Position numbers and translations under genes: made by a program | Shown: piece by piece, positions 35,626-46,709 of the stretch | How the letters are laid out: each line of letters starts with the position of its first letter | Position numbering within the stretch: the stretch's first letter is position 1 | Notes under the pieces: model-generated | Seen by the model: the letters and a program-made list of their open reading frames with translations, nothing else | Database searches by the model: none | Told to the model about the DNA's origin: nothing | NCBI GenBank assembly: GCA_010279815.1 | Contig: QEOQ01000226.1 | Location: 370,002-434,001, forward strand | Reading direction: 5' to 3' | Origin: Brachionus plicatilis | Lineage: Eukaryota; Rotifera; Eurotatoria; Ploima; Brachionidae | Length of the DNA stretch: 64,000 bases

Positions 35626-38319
35626 TCTTTTTATTTATTTTTTATTTATTTAACTTTATTTAAAAAAATTTTTTTAAATATTTTTATTCTGATTTTGAGT
35701 AAAAAAATTAATAAAACTTTTAAATAAATACTAAGGAACAAGCTTTGATAATTCTAAAAAATTGACGTTTGTTTATTTTAAATCAGCAAGTGACGGTTTC
35801 TTCAAAAATATGTAATAAAAAATTATTTACTTAAAGGATTAAATCGAGGATCAGATAAAAGCGTCAGCAGAATATTACAAAAGATTTTTTATTTATTTAT
35901 TAAAAAAAACATTTTGGAGATGTAAAAAATTAAAAAGTGAATTAGGAAAAATTGAAAAAAAATTATTTTCGAATTAAATAATTAATTAAGTTAGTCATTT
36001 TTTAATAAAATACTTATTAAATTTTTTAAAAATTTTGTTATAAATTTCAAAAATAGAATAAAAAAAATATTCAAATCATTTTCTTGGCCTTATAAAAATT
36101 TTAATTTGTTTATAGATAATTATTTTTTTATTTAAACAAAAAGGTATTTTTTTTAGAAGTATTTAGATAATTTTATATTCATTTTCTAAAATAGAAAACT
36201 TATAAAAAAATTAAGAGATGTTTTAGTATTGAGAAAAAATTAAAATTTAAAAATTGGATGTTTTTAAAAATTAAATTATCTTAAACAGTTTTTTAAAGAA
36301 AATAAAAATTAATTATTTTTATCTGTTTACAAAACCTAATGGTCTTTATTTTTAAAACCATCACACTCTGCTCTTCCTAGTCATCAGTTCTTTTTTTCTA
36401 CTTATTCCATTATCATTTACAAGAGAATTTATTTTTAAATCGGAAACTTTTGTTTTTTAATTCATTAAATCCAAAATACATTAATTTAATTTTCGATGTT
36501 GATTTTGATGAGATAAATAAACTCTTTATTTAAGATTTTATAGGATTTTTATTTTTTTTTATGTCTCAATATGATAAAAATGAAATTGTTATTGTTTTGC
36601 ATAATTATGATATATTTTAGTTTATTAATTCAATTAACGCCAAATCTGATGATCTAATTTAACACAAATAGTAAGACCAAACTGAAAATATAATTATTTT
36701 ATGTATTAATTTATAACAATAAATTTTATTTTAAAAACCTGTTTGCAATTCGGTTTGAAAAAAGTATAATCTTTGCCTGCAGTTTCGAGCTCAATTATTT
36801 AATTTTTTGAATCCATTGTTTTTATTCACAAATTATTTTTTTTCTAATTTTCTTTCATTTTGAAATCAGTTTTGCCAGTTAGTAAAAGAAAAAAAAAAGC
36901 GCAATTATTTTGTATTATTATTATTATTTATTTTAAAAAACATCACTTGGGTGATGAAAGTATAAAAATAAAAATCAAGTTAGAAAAAAAAAATTTAAAA
37001 AGCTGATTTCATTTTTTTTTTCTTATTTTCTAAATAAAATATATATTGAGATATAGAATAACCCGAATTTTGTTTTGTTTTTAATAATCTAAAATAATGA
37101 AAAAAAAATAAAATAAAATGGGTGAGATGGGTGGTTGCTTCAGTAAGGCTTTGGTAAGTTACTCTAATATTTTTCTTCTTGTTTATTCCGGGTACTCTTT
37201 GTATAGGCAAAATTTTATAGATTCGGTTAGGATTTTTTTTCTCAGTTATCTGCATTTTCATTGATCTCTTCTACACTTCTTTGTTCATCTTCGAGTAATT
37301 CATTGTATTCTACGATCAGAGAATGTATTATTTATTTTAATTGTGGCCTTTAAGGCCGACCAAGTAAATGTGAAAAAATTGAAAAAAAGTTTTTAGATTA
37401 ATTTATTTGTACAAAAAAGACAAAAGCAAGTAACAATGTTGAATGTTTTTATTTTATGGCCAAAATAGGCTCTTGTCATCCGTTATGTCACTTACAGGTT
37501 ATATAACCATATAGCATGTCAAGCTCTCGATCTAATAAAAAGCGGATTTTATGTTCTGCTGTTTTTGACACTTGAAAATGTTTACATAAAAAAAAACTTA
37601 AATAGAATCAAGTAAATCGCGTACCGGCTCATTTATTTGCAACACTTGAATTATTCTCTTTATGTCCAATAGTTCGTAATTTTCTTACGCAACATTAAAA
37701 CACATGTTCTATTTAGCCAAAGTGAAAATATAAAAAGCAATTTGTGTGCAGCTAGAGTTGGTGAAATTTTTTCAAATCAAGATAAGATACGTGTCGGAAT
37801 ATTTTCAAGCAATTTTGTTTTCCAATTTCAAAAAGATAAATCAAACAACTGAGATTATCTTAAATTGCATTTTAATTGCATTTAGTTCTTCAATTTTCGA
37901 TTCTTTTGTATTTGAGTAATATGATTTTAATTAAAGGCCGTGTTCAGATAAGAATTCTTTGGTCAAATTTCTTCTTCTCATCTTAGTTCTATTCGACACT
38001 AGTTTAATTAAAAGCTATTCTAAACTACTCTAGCTGTTCGAGTCTACAATTTCATCAAAGCCTATAAATCCCAACGTTTTTTACACTCTATTGCTAAATC
38101 TCAATTTTTCCGCCTCACTGTAAACAGTTACGTTTTGTTGTTTAACTTTATTTTAGAATTTTTGAACATGTGCTGCCAGGATCCCAGGGTCCCGATAAGT
38201 CGAGACAATGGTTGTTTCATAAAGAAAAGTTTAAACACTGTTTAAAAGAAAATAAATAAAAAAAAGGAAACAAGTTAAATTATCTCTTTCAATTGTGAAA
38301 CATTGGAAAATATTACTTA
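35626..38319. other. AT-rich DNA with retroelement tails
   Basis: Tails with hairpins at 36618-36655, 36915-36960 (catcacttgggtgatg hairpin beside (TTA)n) and 37327-37362. The stretch 37430-38220 is less A/T-biased but closed in all frames; a possible untranslated exon of a neighbouring gene cannot be excluded. Confidence 0.4.
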
Positions 38320-38372
38320 TTTTTTATTTTATTTATTTATTTATTTCAATGAACGCCTTGAAGGCGATGCAA
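38320..38372 (-). repeat. 3'-end hairpin with AAAT tail (best copy)
   Basis: (ttta)n followed by caatgaacgccttgaaggcg: the arms cgcctt/aaggcg pair perfectly. Best preserved copy of the family described at 31130. Confidence 0.55.
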
Positions 38373-38835
38373 AGTTATAAGATTAAAGAAAAAAGAAAAT
38401 AAAATAAGACCAAATATTGATAGTTTCTAAATAAATAAATAAATAAATAAGAGAAATATTTTTTTTTTTTATTCAACAAAATTGTTATTCATTTTAATTT
38501 TTAAAGTTGCGAAAATAAAGTTTTAAAAAAAATTTATAGTGTTTGATTCACAAAAGCTATATCACACCACATACTCTTTTTCACAAATATCAATAAAAAT
38601 ATATTTATTGTTATCATTCATTCAATGAATGTCTTAAGAGTGATTTAAAAAGTAAGATTTAAAAATTAAAGGGAAAAATAAGATTAGAATTTAAAATTTT
38701 TATTTTTTTATTTCGCTTATTTTTTATCCATTCTGTGATCGTTTTTTTTATAGAATTATTAAAGACTCTTTCTAGACTGTCCAAATTGTAAAATTTTTAT
38801 TTTAACAAATTAATTTTTTTTCGTATTTTTAATTA

Positions 38836-38942
38836 CAGTAAAAATTAAAACTAACTTGTACATTTTCTTTTCTCGATTCTTCCTCAACTCTTACTTACGA
38901 GTCGAGAAAAGGAAATGTACAAGTTAGTTTTAAATTGAACTG
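38836..38942. mobile_element. 107-base palindromic MITE (copy 2)
   Basis: Starts CAGTAAAAATTAAAAC and ends TTTTAAATTGAACTG; TA flank on the left, changed to TG on the right. Arms share ctaacttgtacattt with the copy at 26255-26371. Confidence 0.8.
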
Positions 38943-38966
38943 TGATTTTAAATTGTTTGCAAATTA

Positions 38967-39215
38967 GGGCAAAATGTAATTTATTGTACATTTTTATATT
39001 TTTGAGAAAAGAAAAAAAAATCTCAAAATCAAAAAATTTAAAAAATTTATCCTTGGTTTTTGCATTTAAATTTTTCTAAAACTCCTTTTTAAGTAATTGC
39101 GAATTTATTATTAATTTTCAATGAAAATTTTTTTAATTTTTTTGATTTTGAGAATTTTTTTTCTTCTCTCAAAAATGTAAAAATATAAAAATGTACAATA
39201 AATTACATTTTGCCC
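38967..39215. mobile_element. 249-base palindromic MITE with 6-base target duplication
   Basis: Inverted ends GGGCAAAATGTAATTTATTG / complement of about 85 bases with few mismatches, around a middle of about 75 bases. Flanked by AAATTA on both sides (38961-38966 and 39216-39221). It lies only 24 bases from the preceding MITE. Confidence 0.8.
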
Positions 39216-39725
39216 AAATTAGCTTTATTTGACTCGAAATATTGAATTAGCTGTTAATAAAGAATTTTTGATTTTGACAGAAATTGAAATAAGTTTAATT
39301 ATTTGTTAATTTAAGTCATTTTTTGGGTTATAAGACACAAGAAAATAGCAAGAAGATTTTGAATTAAATAAATATGTGAATCGAATTTTAAAGTCGAGCG
39401 AATGTGAGTTTAAATAATGTGTTCTAGAAAGAAAAAATATTTTTTATAAGAAATAATCTATTCAAGAAATAAAAATATGTTTATTAAAACTTTCGTTTTG
39501 ATTATTTAAAATTTTTCTTTGTATTATCATTCACAAGATCTTTCAAATCCATTTGGCAAAGAAATTTTGTTTTTTGAAGAAAAAGAATTTTTAGTCTGAG
39601 AATTTTGTTATAGAGCTTTAAGACTTGTGTTGAGATTTTATGAGTTCTACGTTGAAATGGCATTAATAAAATTATTTTTGACAAAAAAAGATATTAATAA
39701 TTAAAGTTATTAAGAAAAAAATTTA

Positions 39726-39765
39726 CAGTGTTGGCCAAAAAATATTTTTTTAAGATTTAATTTCT
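39726..39765 (+). mobile_element. Tc1-like transposon end
   Basis: TA followed by CAGTGTTGGCCAAAAAATAT, a near-match to the classical Tc1 terminus. I see no matching right end or transposase nearby, so this is a remnant or solo end. Confidence 0.5.
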
Positions 39766-39769
39766 TTAT

Positions 39770-41140
39770 TTTATCGCCAATTTGGTCTTATTTATGAAAT
39801 AAATAAATATGATATTCATTTAGGTGACTAAAAAAATTTCATTTTGACACAAAATAAATGAGTGGAAAAAAGTTAACAAATTTTGTTTGATAATATCTTA
39901 TCATATGTATCTTTAGTGGTGTAGTACGACAAATATCTGGATTTTTAGTGTTTTAGAATTTATCAGGAAGAAAAGTACAAAATTAGCTGGACAAGGTGAT
40001 GTATTAGATGCTTCAGTTTTTTTTATTTACATGACCATTATGAAATTATTCTATTTTTCACTATTCACCACAAACTCCAAAAAACTTAATTCAAATTTAT
40101 GTAAAAATTTTTTTTATCATTTCAAATTTTAATCATGTGACTGAAAAGAAGGACTTTGTTTTCATCTCGACCGGTCAAGGCTCAAAAAAAATATTTTTTC
40201 TTGAATAAATTAATTTACATGACAAATTGAATTATTTTAATCATTGATCCAGATTTTAAAAATCACATAATTAATTAAGAAAAATATTAAATCAATGTAT
40301 TCTTACATATCATTATTTTGTTTTTTTCTTCAACCCTCACATTTCAAAATAAGAGCTGATTTACATTTTTTTCTAAATTTAAAAAATTTTTCAAAATTTA
40401 AATTTTTTCGATCAGAAAAAAACTAATTTAATTTTGTATTTAAAAAAATGATTATTTTTAATAGTAATTTGTAAATAGATTAATATATTTATTTTCTATT
40501 TTTATTTAATTAATAATGTGATTCGAGCAATGTGTATCCAGCTAAAAAATTAAGTCAATTAATAACATCGTTTTTATTTTTTATCTAACAATTTTAAATT
40601 GACACCGTCGTTTTATCTGGGTGTAAAAAAATTAGTATTTGTTGCAATAAAATAAAATGAGTAATAATAATTATCGAAATGAAAAATTAACATTTTAAAG
40701 GAGATCTTTTTAAAAAATTCTATAGCACTAATTTTGTTTTATTTCAATTAATTTTTATTCCTTTTTTGTCTAGCTTCATCATATTTCAATATTCTAATAA
40801 AATCATCTAAAAAAATTTGGTTATTTTTTTATTGAAAAAAAAAAATTTTATTTTATTTTTTATAAAAAAAATTTATTAAAAAAAGACAAAAATACAATCT
40901 AAAGAAAAATTAGAAAAATTGTTAATGAGTTAATTGGTAGACGACTCTCGTTTGTAGTCCATTTGAACGGAGCGTTTGGTGTAATGTAACAATAGGTCAC
41001 TAAAAAAATGTTTCTGTCAAAGTGAACGGACTCGGATTGAGTGCTAAAATTAGTAAATTTTCGCTAATTAACAAACGCATTTAGAAAGGTGCGAACAAAA
41101 AATTCTAAATTTATCACCTGATTTAGTGATAGCGAGATTT
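39770..41140. other. Intergenic DNA
   Basis: A/T-rich. Composition becomes more even from about 40920 toward the leader region of the SH3 gene. Confidence 0.4.
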
Positions 41141-41142
41141 TC

Positions 41143-41660
41143 GTGCGCAAACGCGAACAAAAAAAATTTCAAGTGATTTACCAAACACGGCCACAAACAA
41201 ATTGGCCAACATTTTTCTATAAAATAGAACGGATCAGTCACGCAAGCCACACACATAGCTCGCATACTTTGCTGAATTCAATTAGAAGTGCTATTGTGCA
41301 GCCAGCAAATGCGCAGCCCCACTTGAGACACAGTGCGTATGTGGCTGGCCCAAGTAAAGCACGAACAGGTAGCTTAACTGCTGTGAACGCGACAACAAAA
41401 CGTTTGCCGCTGATTGATTTAAGCCTGCGTAATTCGCAAACAAATTTATTACAAGTCTCAATCACTATTTAAGACTTAATTTTCAAAGTTTGTTTTCATT
41501 AACTTTTATTTTCGAAAGGGATTTATTAGCTCCTCTTTCTCTCACTTTCCTCCTCTCAAAGCTGTTGCCGCCCGCGCAATTGTTGTTCTAAAACACCAGT
41601 CATCCTCTCACATATAAGACCATTTCAACTATCTTTTCTGATCCAAAATCCACACGAAAA
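41143..41660 (+). promoter_or_regulatory. Candidate promoter and 5' leader of the SH3-domain gene
   Basis: This stretch has clearly higher GC than its surroundings and is open over 41143-41472, but that frame has a GTG start and no internal Met, so I do not call it a protein. It contains TATAAAA at 41218-41224, an attgg box at 41201, and ggatcagtca at 41231, which resembles an initiator but is too close to the TATA. A pyrimidine-rich acceptor just before ATG 43091 suggests that a leader exon here is spliced to the coding exon. No transcript evidence is available. Confidence 0.4.
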
Positions 41661-41759
41661 TCCATGAATTAGTTGTATTTTTTTTAAATCAGTTTTTTTT
41701 TTTTCTTTTTTTTAAACGCTATAAAAGTGAACAAAAAATAATATCTGCTTCAAATGACA

Positions 41760-42035
41760 GGTTAGTAATTATTCATTGGAATTGTAATCATTTACCTAGT
41801 AAGAATGAGCTATTGGAACATTTTTTATCTAAGGAATCCCCTGACTAACTAACATCAAAAAATACAAGTTTTTCAAAATTCAGCAGTCAGATCTATCTTA
41901 AATCTAAACTATGATAACCCTTCAATATTATGCACCAGGAGGCCTTTAATTAACTTAAATTATTGACAGTCTCAAGTATGTTCTGTTCCTTTGGTAGTCA
42001 GACTGGTAGAAGTATACAGAGAAGGTTTTTAATCT
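41760..42035 (+). mobile_element. Internally deleted LINE: endonuclease start joined to RT end
   Basis: First part reads VIIHWNCNHLPSKNELLEHF, the typical first residues of an AP-type endonuclease of LINE ORF2. After tgactaac at about 41850 it jumps directly to the C-terminal reverse transcriptase text seen at 35280 (aaatacaagtttttcaaaat, tatgcaccaggaggcc). About 2 kb of ORF2 is therefore missing. Confidence 0.75.
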
Positions 42036-42039
42036 AAAA

Positions 42040-42370
42040 TTTTTTTTTTTTTTTTATTTAAAAATTTAGATAAAAAGTGCATCTAAAAATAGGTTGTTTA
42101 GAACTGTGTAAAAAAAGATAGGGAGACATAATATTTTTCTGTTTTAGTTTTTTTTTTTTAAATTCAAGAATGTATTTTGTAAAATTAAAATAAGAAAAAA
42201 AATTTTCTTTTTTTTTTATTTAAAATTTTAGATAAAAAGTTTTTTTGCATTTAAAATTAGGTTTTTTAAAACTATGTAAAAAAAGGCAGTGTGACAATAT
42301 TTTTTTGTTTTAGTTTTTTTTTTAAATGGAAGAATGTATTTTGTAAAATTTAAAATAGAAATTTTTTTTT
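42040..42370. repeat. Tandem duplication, unit about 165 bases
   Basis: 42040-42200 and 42205-42370 share tttagataaaaagt, ataggtt, tgtaaaaaaag, tgttttagttttttttttt and agaatgtattttgtaaaatt in the same order. Confidence 0.7.
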
Positions 42371-43017
42371 TTGAAAAAACAAAATAATGAATTTGAATAT
42401 TTTTTGTGTCCATGGAACTTCAAAATTTTAATAATAATACAGAAAGACAAAATGTAGGAAATAATTTTTATTGGATAATATAGAAAAAAAATATCGAGTT
42501 TACCTGGACAAAAAAAAATGTCGAAAAAAAAAATAGAAAATTGTACAAAGAATAAGTGGTCTAATTAATTTTTTTTCAATTTTTTTCTTCACCAATTAGT
42601 AAATTATTACCAGTAGCTTCTAAAAGTGATTCAATATTCAATTAAAATATGGATGGTATAACATTGTTTTAAAAACGTGGGCGCAATATCGAATGTCCCG
42701 TCACAGTACCAGTTGTTAGAATTATTTAGAAGTTGTGGATTTTAAAAAAAAATGATAAATTGATGATAAAAAAATTTTGTTGATTTTTAAGCTTAATTTG
42801 AAATGAATAACATTAGCTTTTTAATTTAAAGTCTTTTTTCTAGATTTAAAATTTTCTATATTTTTTTCTCCTTTATTTTGTCCGCCTCCAAAAAAAAATT
42901 TATCTAAAAATAGTTTTTTTAAAAAAAAATACCAATTGACTTGTTACCCACATCATTTATACTACAACCACTCCTAACTTTATTTAAATTTTTTTTTTAA
43001 TTTTTAAAATTACAGAT

Positions 43018-43046
43018 AAATAAATAAATAAATAAATAAATAAATC
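43018..43046 (+). repeat. (TAAA)n microsatellite
   Basis: About seven TAAA units directly upstream of the pyrimidine-rich splice acceptor of the SH3 gene. Confidence 0.8.
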
Positions 43047-43090
43047 TCATTCTCTCCGTTACCTTCTCTTTAGATTTTAATCACACCAAC

Positions 43091-44167
43091 ATGACTCAAC
43101 ATTTTAAACAACTGATGCAACAGATCCAACCACTGCTGTACAACACTCCATTTTCGCAGGCCAAGAAGCCAGAGGCGGCCAAGTCGCGCCGAGAACTGGC
43201 CTTTGCCAACAAAGACAGTGGCTTGGACACCACTTGTTCGTCCAGCCCAAAAAAAAAGGGTCTGCACCGCAGCTCTACACACAACCAGCTGACTGCGTCA
43301 ACATGCAGAATGTGCGCGTGCAGAAACGAGCAAAAGGTGCAGATGCGCAAAAAGCTCAAAAAGTCCTATGTCAACTACATGAAGTCGGATTTGAGCGAGT
43401 CCCAGTTTGCCAACATCCCACTGGTTGTAGCCAAGTCATTCCGGCCCACCAGCGACTCGCTGAACAAGCTTCAAGTGAGAAAAGGCTGCGCTGTCAATGC
43501 TCTCTACATGATCGACAACAAATGGATTTATGTGAAGACTACCAGCGAAAAGTGTGGCTTCATACCGGCCAAATGCTGCCAGCCGTTTGACTTGGCCTCC
43601 AAGTGTAGACATGTTAAAAGCATTCCGAATATGAAGCTGCCCGATTTGCCAGTGGACCGAATGGACCAGCAAGAAGAGCACACTTATGTTAGTGTAGATC
43701 AGAACATGTACGAAAAATTGGCTAGTTTTGAGAGTGAGCAAGTGGTGGATGATTATGGGCTGTTGGCCGAGGCCGAGTCAATGCCAGTGCATCAGTATGA
43801 CTGCTTGATGACTTACACACCTAAAGTGGTTGAAAAAAATAATGAGCAGAATTATTATAACATTTCGTCTGGTGAGAAAAAAACTCCCAATTTGTACAAA
43901 GTGCGCAAAGAGTTCAAGTCAACGTTTGCTGGCGGCATTTCACTATCCAAAGGAGATCTAGTCTACATGGTGAACACAAGCCTAAGCAGTGAATTGAAAG
44001 TTCTGAACAAGCAGAATTTGGTGTTTGTTAGAGTTTACAAGCGTTTTGCTGGCCAGCAATATGAGAATATTGCTCGACTGGAGCCCGGTATGTTGCAAGG
44101 CTTTGTGCCAAGCGCTTATTTAGTCAAATTGAATGATTCCAATCAAAATTCGCCCATTTATTGTTAA
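43091..44167 (+). CDS. Adaptor-like protein with two SH3-like domains
   Basis: 358 residues in one exon from ATG 43091. The ATG follows a convincing acceptor (ctctccgttaccttctcttt then ag at 43072-43073), so the exon probably starts at 43074 with a short untranslated part. Residues 1-105 are basic and Ser/Lys-rich, with a CRMCAC Cys cluster near 72-77. Residues about 108-166 (VVAKSFRP..LQVRKGCAV..KWIYVKT..GFIPAKCC) and about 278-350 (YKVRKEFKS..ISLSKGDLVYMV..GFVPSAYLVKL) have the SH3 order of ALYDF-like strand, diverging turn, W/FV strand and the G-F-x-P-x-x-Y/C end. Both are divergent. Between them is an acidic Tyr-rich linker. Likely a cytoplasmic protein-protein adaptor; I do not assign an orthologue, though Dlish-type proteins are a candidate. 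Confidence 0.8.
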   Translation: MTQHFKQLMQQIQPLLYNTPFSQAKKPEAAKSRRELAFANKDSGLDTTCSSSPKKKGLHRSSTHNQLTASTCRMCACRNEQKVQMRKKLKKSYVNYMKSDLSESQFANIPLVVAKSFRPTSDSLNKLQVRKGCAVNALYMIDNKWIYVKTTSEKCGFIPAKCCQPFDLASKCRHVKSIPNMKLPDLPVDRMDQQEEHTYVSVDQNMYEKLASFESEQVVDDYGLLAEAESMPVHQYDCLMTYTPKVVEKNNEQNYYNISSGEKKTPNLYKVRKEFKSTFAGGISLSKGDLVYMVNTSLSSELKVLNKQNLVFVRVYKRFAGQQYENIARLEPGMLQGFVPSAYLVKLNDSNQNSPIYC

Positions 44168-44292
44168 TAATTTTAGTCAATTGAATTTAAATCCAAATTT
44201 TCCAAAATTTTTATCTTAAATTTAATTTTTTCTATTCTCTTATTTAAATAAAATTTTTATGTAAAAAAAAAAAAAATTTATTTTTTACACCA

Positions 44293-44721
44293 GTGAGAGA
44301 TTTAAAGTTATGTAGTACGGTGACGCACTCAGACTATAAATATAACTTGTTACTTTTAGAGAAAATGATAAATATGAGCGAAAAAATTGGAAAATGGAAG
44401 AATACAATTTCATTCAACAATAAGAAAAATATTTCATTGAGCAATATTTGGAAACATCAAATTTTCCAGTTGGAGAATAAAGAAGCTGAAACAACTAAGA
44501 GTTTGAACGGAAATAGCATAAGCCAAAAGAGTTTAATAATGGAAAACTTAAGCTTAAGAGCCCCATTGGTTTTTTCTTTGAATACAAATGTGGATATATG
44601 GCTAGCAAGATTTGATAATTATCTAGAATCAAACAGAATTTTTACAGATAACAGAAGGAGAAATCAGAAACTTGTTTACACCAAAGTTAGAATCGAATAT
44701 AATGTTTCAAAATCAGACTAA
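44293..44721 (+). mobile_element. Gag-like retroelement fragment
   Basis: Open frame without a good ATG. The C-terminal part LVFSLNTNVDIWLARFDNYL resembles the start of Ty3-type gag proteins (NVxxWLxRFExYL). The N-terminal part is polar and A/T-driven. No zinc knuckle, protease or polymerase follows, so at most a remnant. It could also be a lineage-specific protein; confidence is limited. Confidence 0.4.
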
Positions 44722-44814
44722 AATTATGCAAACTCACAAAAAAAATTGATTTTTTTATCAAAGGAATATATAAAAAAGATAGCATAGAATTAAAATAGAA
44801 CTAAACGGTCTAAA

Positions 44815-44900
44815 AGTCACAAGTCTCAAGTCAAGTCCAAGTCCTGACTTTTACTTATTTGGAAAAATGTAAAAAGTCTTGACTTGAATGAAATAAAATT
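44815..44900 (+). mobile_element. Solo end of the AAGTC foldback family
   Basis: acaagtctcaagtcaagtcc and the words cctgacttttactt and aaaagtcttgacttg match the left end of the element at 19630-20095. Confidence 0.6.
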
Positions 44901-45089
44901 TTTTTCAAAGCTTTTATTTAGTCTTATTAAAAAATCATAAATTTATAAATATAATCTTGCTTTAACAATCTTTGAGAACGGAAAATTAATAATAAAATAA
45001 GGTTATTTTAGGAAGCCAGACAGTCATGACAAAATCATCGAATTACAAGAAAATTTCATTATAAGCAGTTCCTTGCAAAAATTATTTTT

Positions 45090-45230
45090 TTAGACTTTAC
45101 TTAAGTATTCGATAAAGCCTGTCACGATGCACTTTACGCTAAGCTCGAAAAATATGGATTTTCTAACAAAATCAAAGACAGATATCTTGGCGTATGTTTT
45201 TTCATCCTGAAAAATGTAAGGTGATGGAAA
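45090..45230 (+). mobile_element. LINE fragment, reverse transcriptase fingers region
   Basis: Reads VFDKACHDALYAKLEKYGFS and NKIKDRYLGV, the usual box with FDxVxHxxLLxKLxxYG. One in-frame stop precedes it. No flanking coding. Confidence 0.75.
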
Positions 45231-45724
45231 TCACCAAGTCAAAGCGAGTTTTGATTGAATTTTTAATGATTTTTTAGATAATAATATAAAAATTTGCTAT
45301 TTAGATGATAATGTATTTTGAGGTTGATTTTTGATTAAAGGGTTCTTCTGTTTAAATTCAATTAAATATTGAATCAATTTAAAAAAAAAATAAAATTTTA
45401 AAGCATCAAATTTTCAATTTTGATTGCTAAATTTCCTCTCTTTTTAAATCTTTAATTATTTTTAAATTCAAAAGAAATAATATGTTTTTTTGGCTCCATT
45501 TCTACAGAAAAAAATAAAAAAATATTAATTGAACTTTACCATCACAAGAAAGTAACTTATCTTTTTTTTGTCTTTTAACAATTTAAAAATCAGAAAAATT
45601 TGAACAATTCAATTTTAAATAACAAATTTTTTTTCAATTTGAAGTTCAAATTGAAAAAAAATTTATAAGCCCAAATTTTTGCAATAAAATTTTGATAAAA
45701 AATAGTTTTTTTTTGATATTTTAT

Positions 45725-45885
45725 TCAAAAAAATTTAAGTACTTAAGTATCCTGATAAATACTTAAGTATTTACTTAAAAAAAATTGAAAAATGGACTTA
45801 AGTTTAAGTATTTACTTAAAAATATGGTCCATTTACTTAAGTATTGAAAATACGATTTAAGTACTTAATGCACATCCCTGATTTG
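45725..45885 (-). mobile_element. hAT-like transposon end
   Basis: The minus strand starts CAGGGATGTGCATTAAGTAC and continues with many copies of taagta/tacttaa. CAGGGATGTGCA is the classic hAT terminus and the subterminal short repeats fit. No opposite end was found. Confidence 0.6.
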
Positions 45886-46019
45886 AACCCAATAATTTAT
45901 TTCACAAATTGATTGTTGTTTTTTTTTTTTATAAAAACACAATTTTGAATAAAACAATTTTAAAACCTTTATTTAAACTAAAAAAATAAAATCACCTTGT
46001 TAAAGTAAATATTAAAATG

Positions 46020-46688
46020 CTAATTAAATGGTGACATAAGAGCTCGTAGTGAATAATTTTTCAAAAGACCTTCGATAAACTCTTCCTTGGATATTTTGCC
46101 ATCGCCACTTTTGTCCAATTGACTGCAGCACTCTTCGGTCAATTGAGACACATTGGTAGCACGTTTGTCAGCACCAAGCAGATCCAGCATTCCCACCAAC
46201 ACTGATCTAACTTCATTCATGTCCAAAGTTCCATTGTTATCAGCATCATACAGCTCGAAGGCATACTCCAATTTTTTCTTTGGATCACCTCTGCTGGTCA
46301 ATCTTTCAGCAAAAATTAAATAATTTAACAAAATATATTTATTATATTTTAAAATAAATAAAAGTTACGCATAAGCTATCATAAATTCATTGAAGCTGAT
46401 GTATCCATTGTTGTCATCATCGAATGCTCTGAAAACAAAGTTTGATATTTCGTCCAAGAGCTCTGGTGGTTCGGCTCTTAATTTGCTGTATAATCTGGCA
46501 AACTCTTGTCTGTCTAGTTTTCCGTCTGGATTATTGTTCATAAACTGATCGTAAAATAGCTTTATTTCTGGCCTCGAATACCCAGTTTGTGAAGTTAAAT
46601 ACCCATAGTCACTTTCGGATAATCCTTTTGAAATTTTTTGGTCACCTTTTTTCTTTGATGGTTTATTTTTGCCTCCTTTATTTCCCAT
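46020..46688 (-). CDS. Neuronal calcium sensor-like EF-hand protein B
   Basis: Two exons, 46688-46369 and 46302-46020, intron 66 bases in phase 2 (Ala codon gc|a after EFMIAY); 200 residues. Starts MGNKGGKN with a Lys-rich arm; Gly2 is a possible myristoylation site. EF1 loop NNNPDGKLDRQE has Asn at position 1 and Pro at 4, EF2 DDDNNGYISFNE, EF3 DADNNGTLDMNE and EF4 DKSGDGKISKEE are complete. Ends ALMSPFN. From about residue 45 onward it is almost identical to C, while the first 45 residues differ strongly. Calcium-dependent membrane-binding sensor of the frequenin/recoverin group is the likely role, inferred from family. Confidence 0.92.
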
Positions 46689-46709
46689 CTTTTTTGTTTC
46701 TAATTAAGA

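Noticed and set aside
41218..41240. TATA box plus initiator TCAGTCA as one core promoter
   Set aside because: Only about 18 bases apart, too close for the usual spacing of about 30; kept only as a loose candidate.
41143..41472. 109-codon protein
   Set aside because: GTG start, no Met anywhere, no family; treated as leader or promoter.
43070..43741. Overlapping frames around the SH3 gene
   Set aside because: Shadows; only the 358-codon frame has domain pattern.
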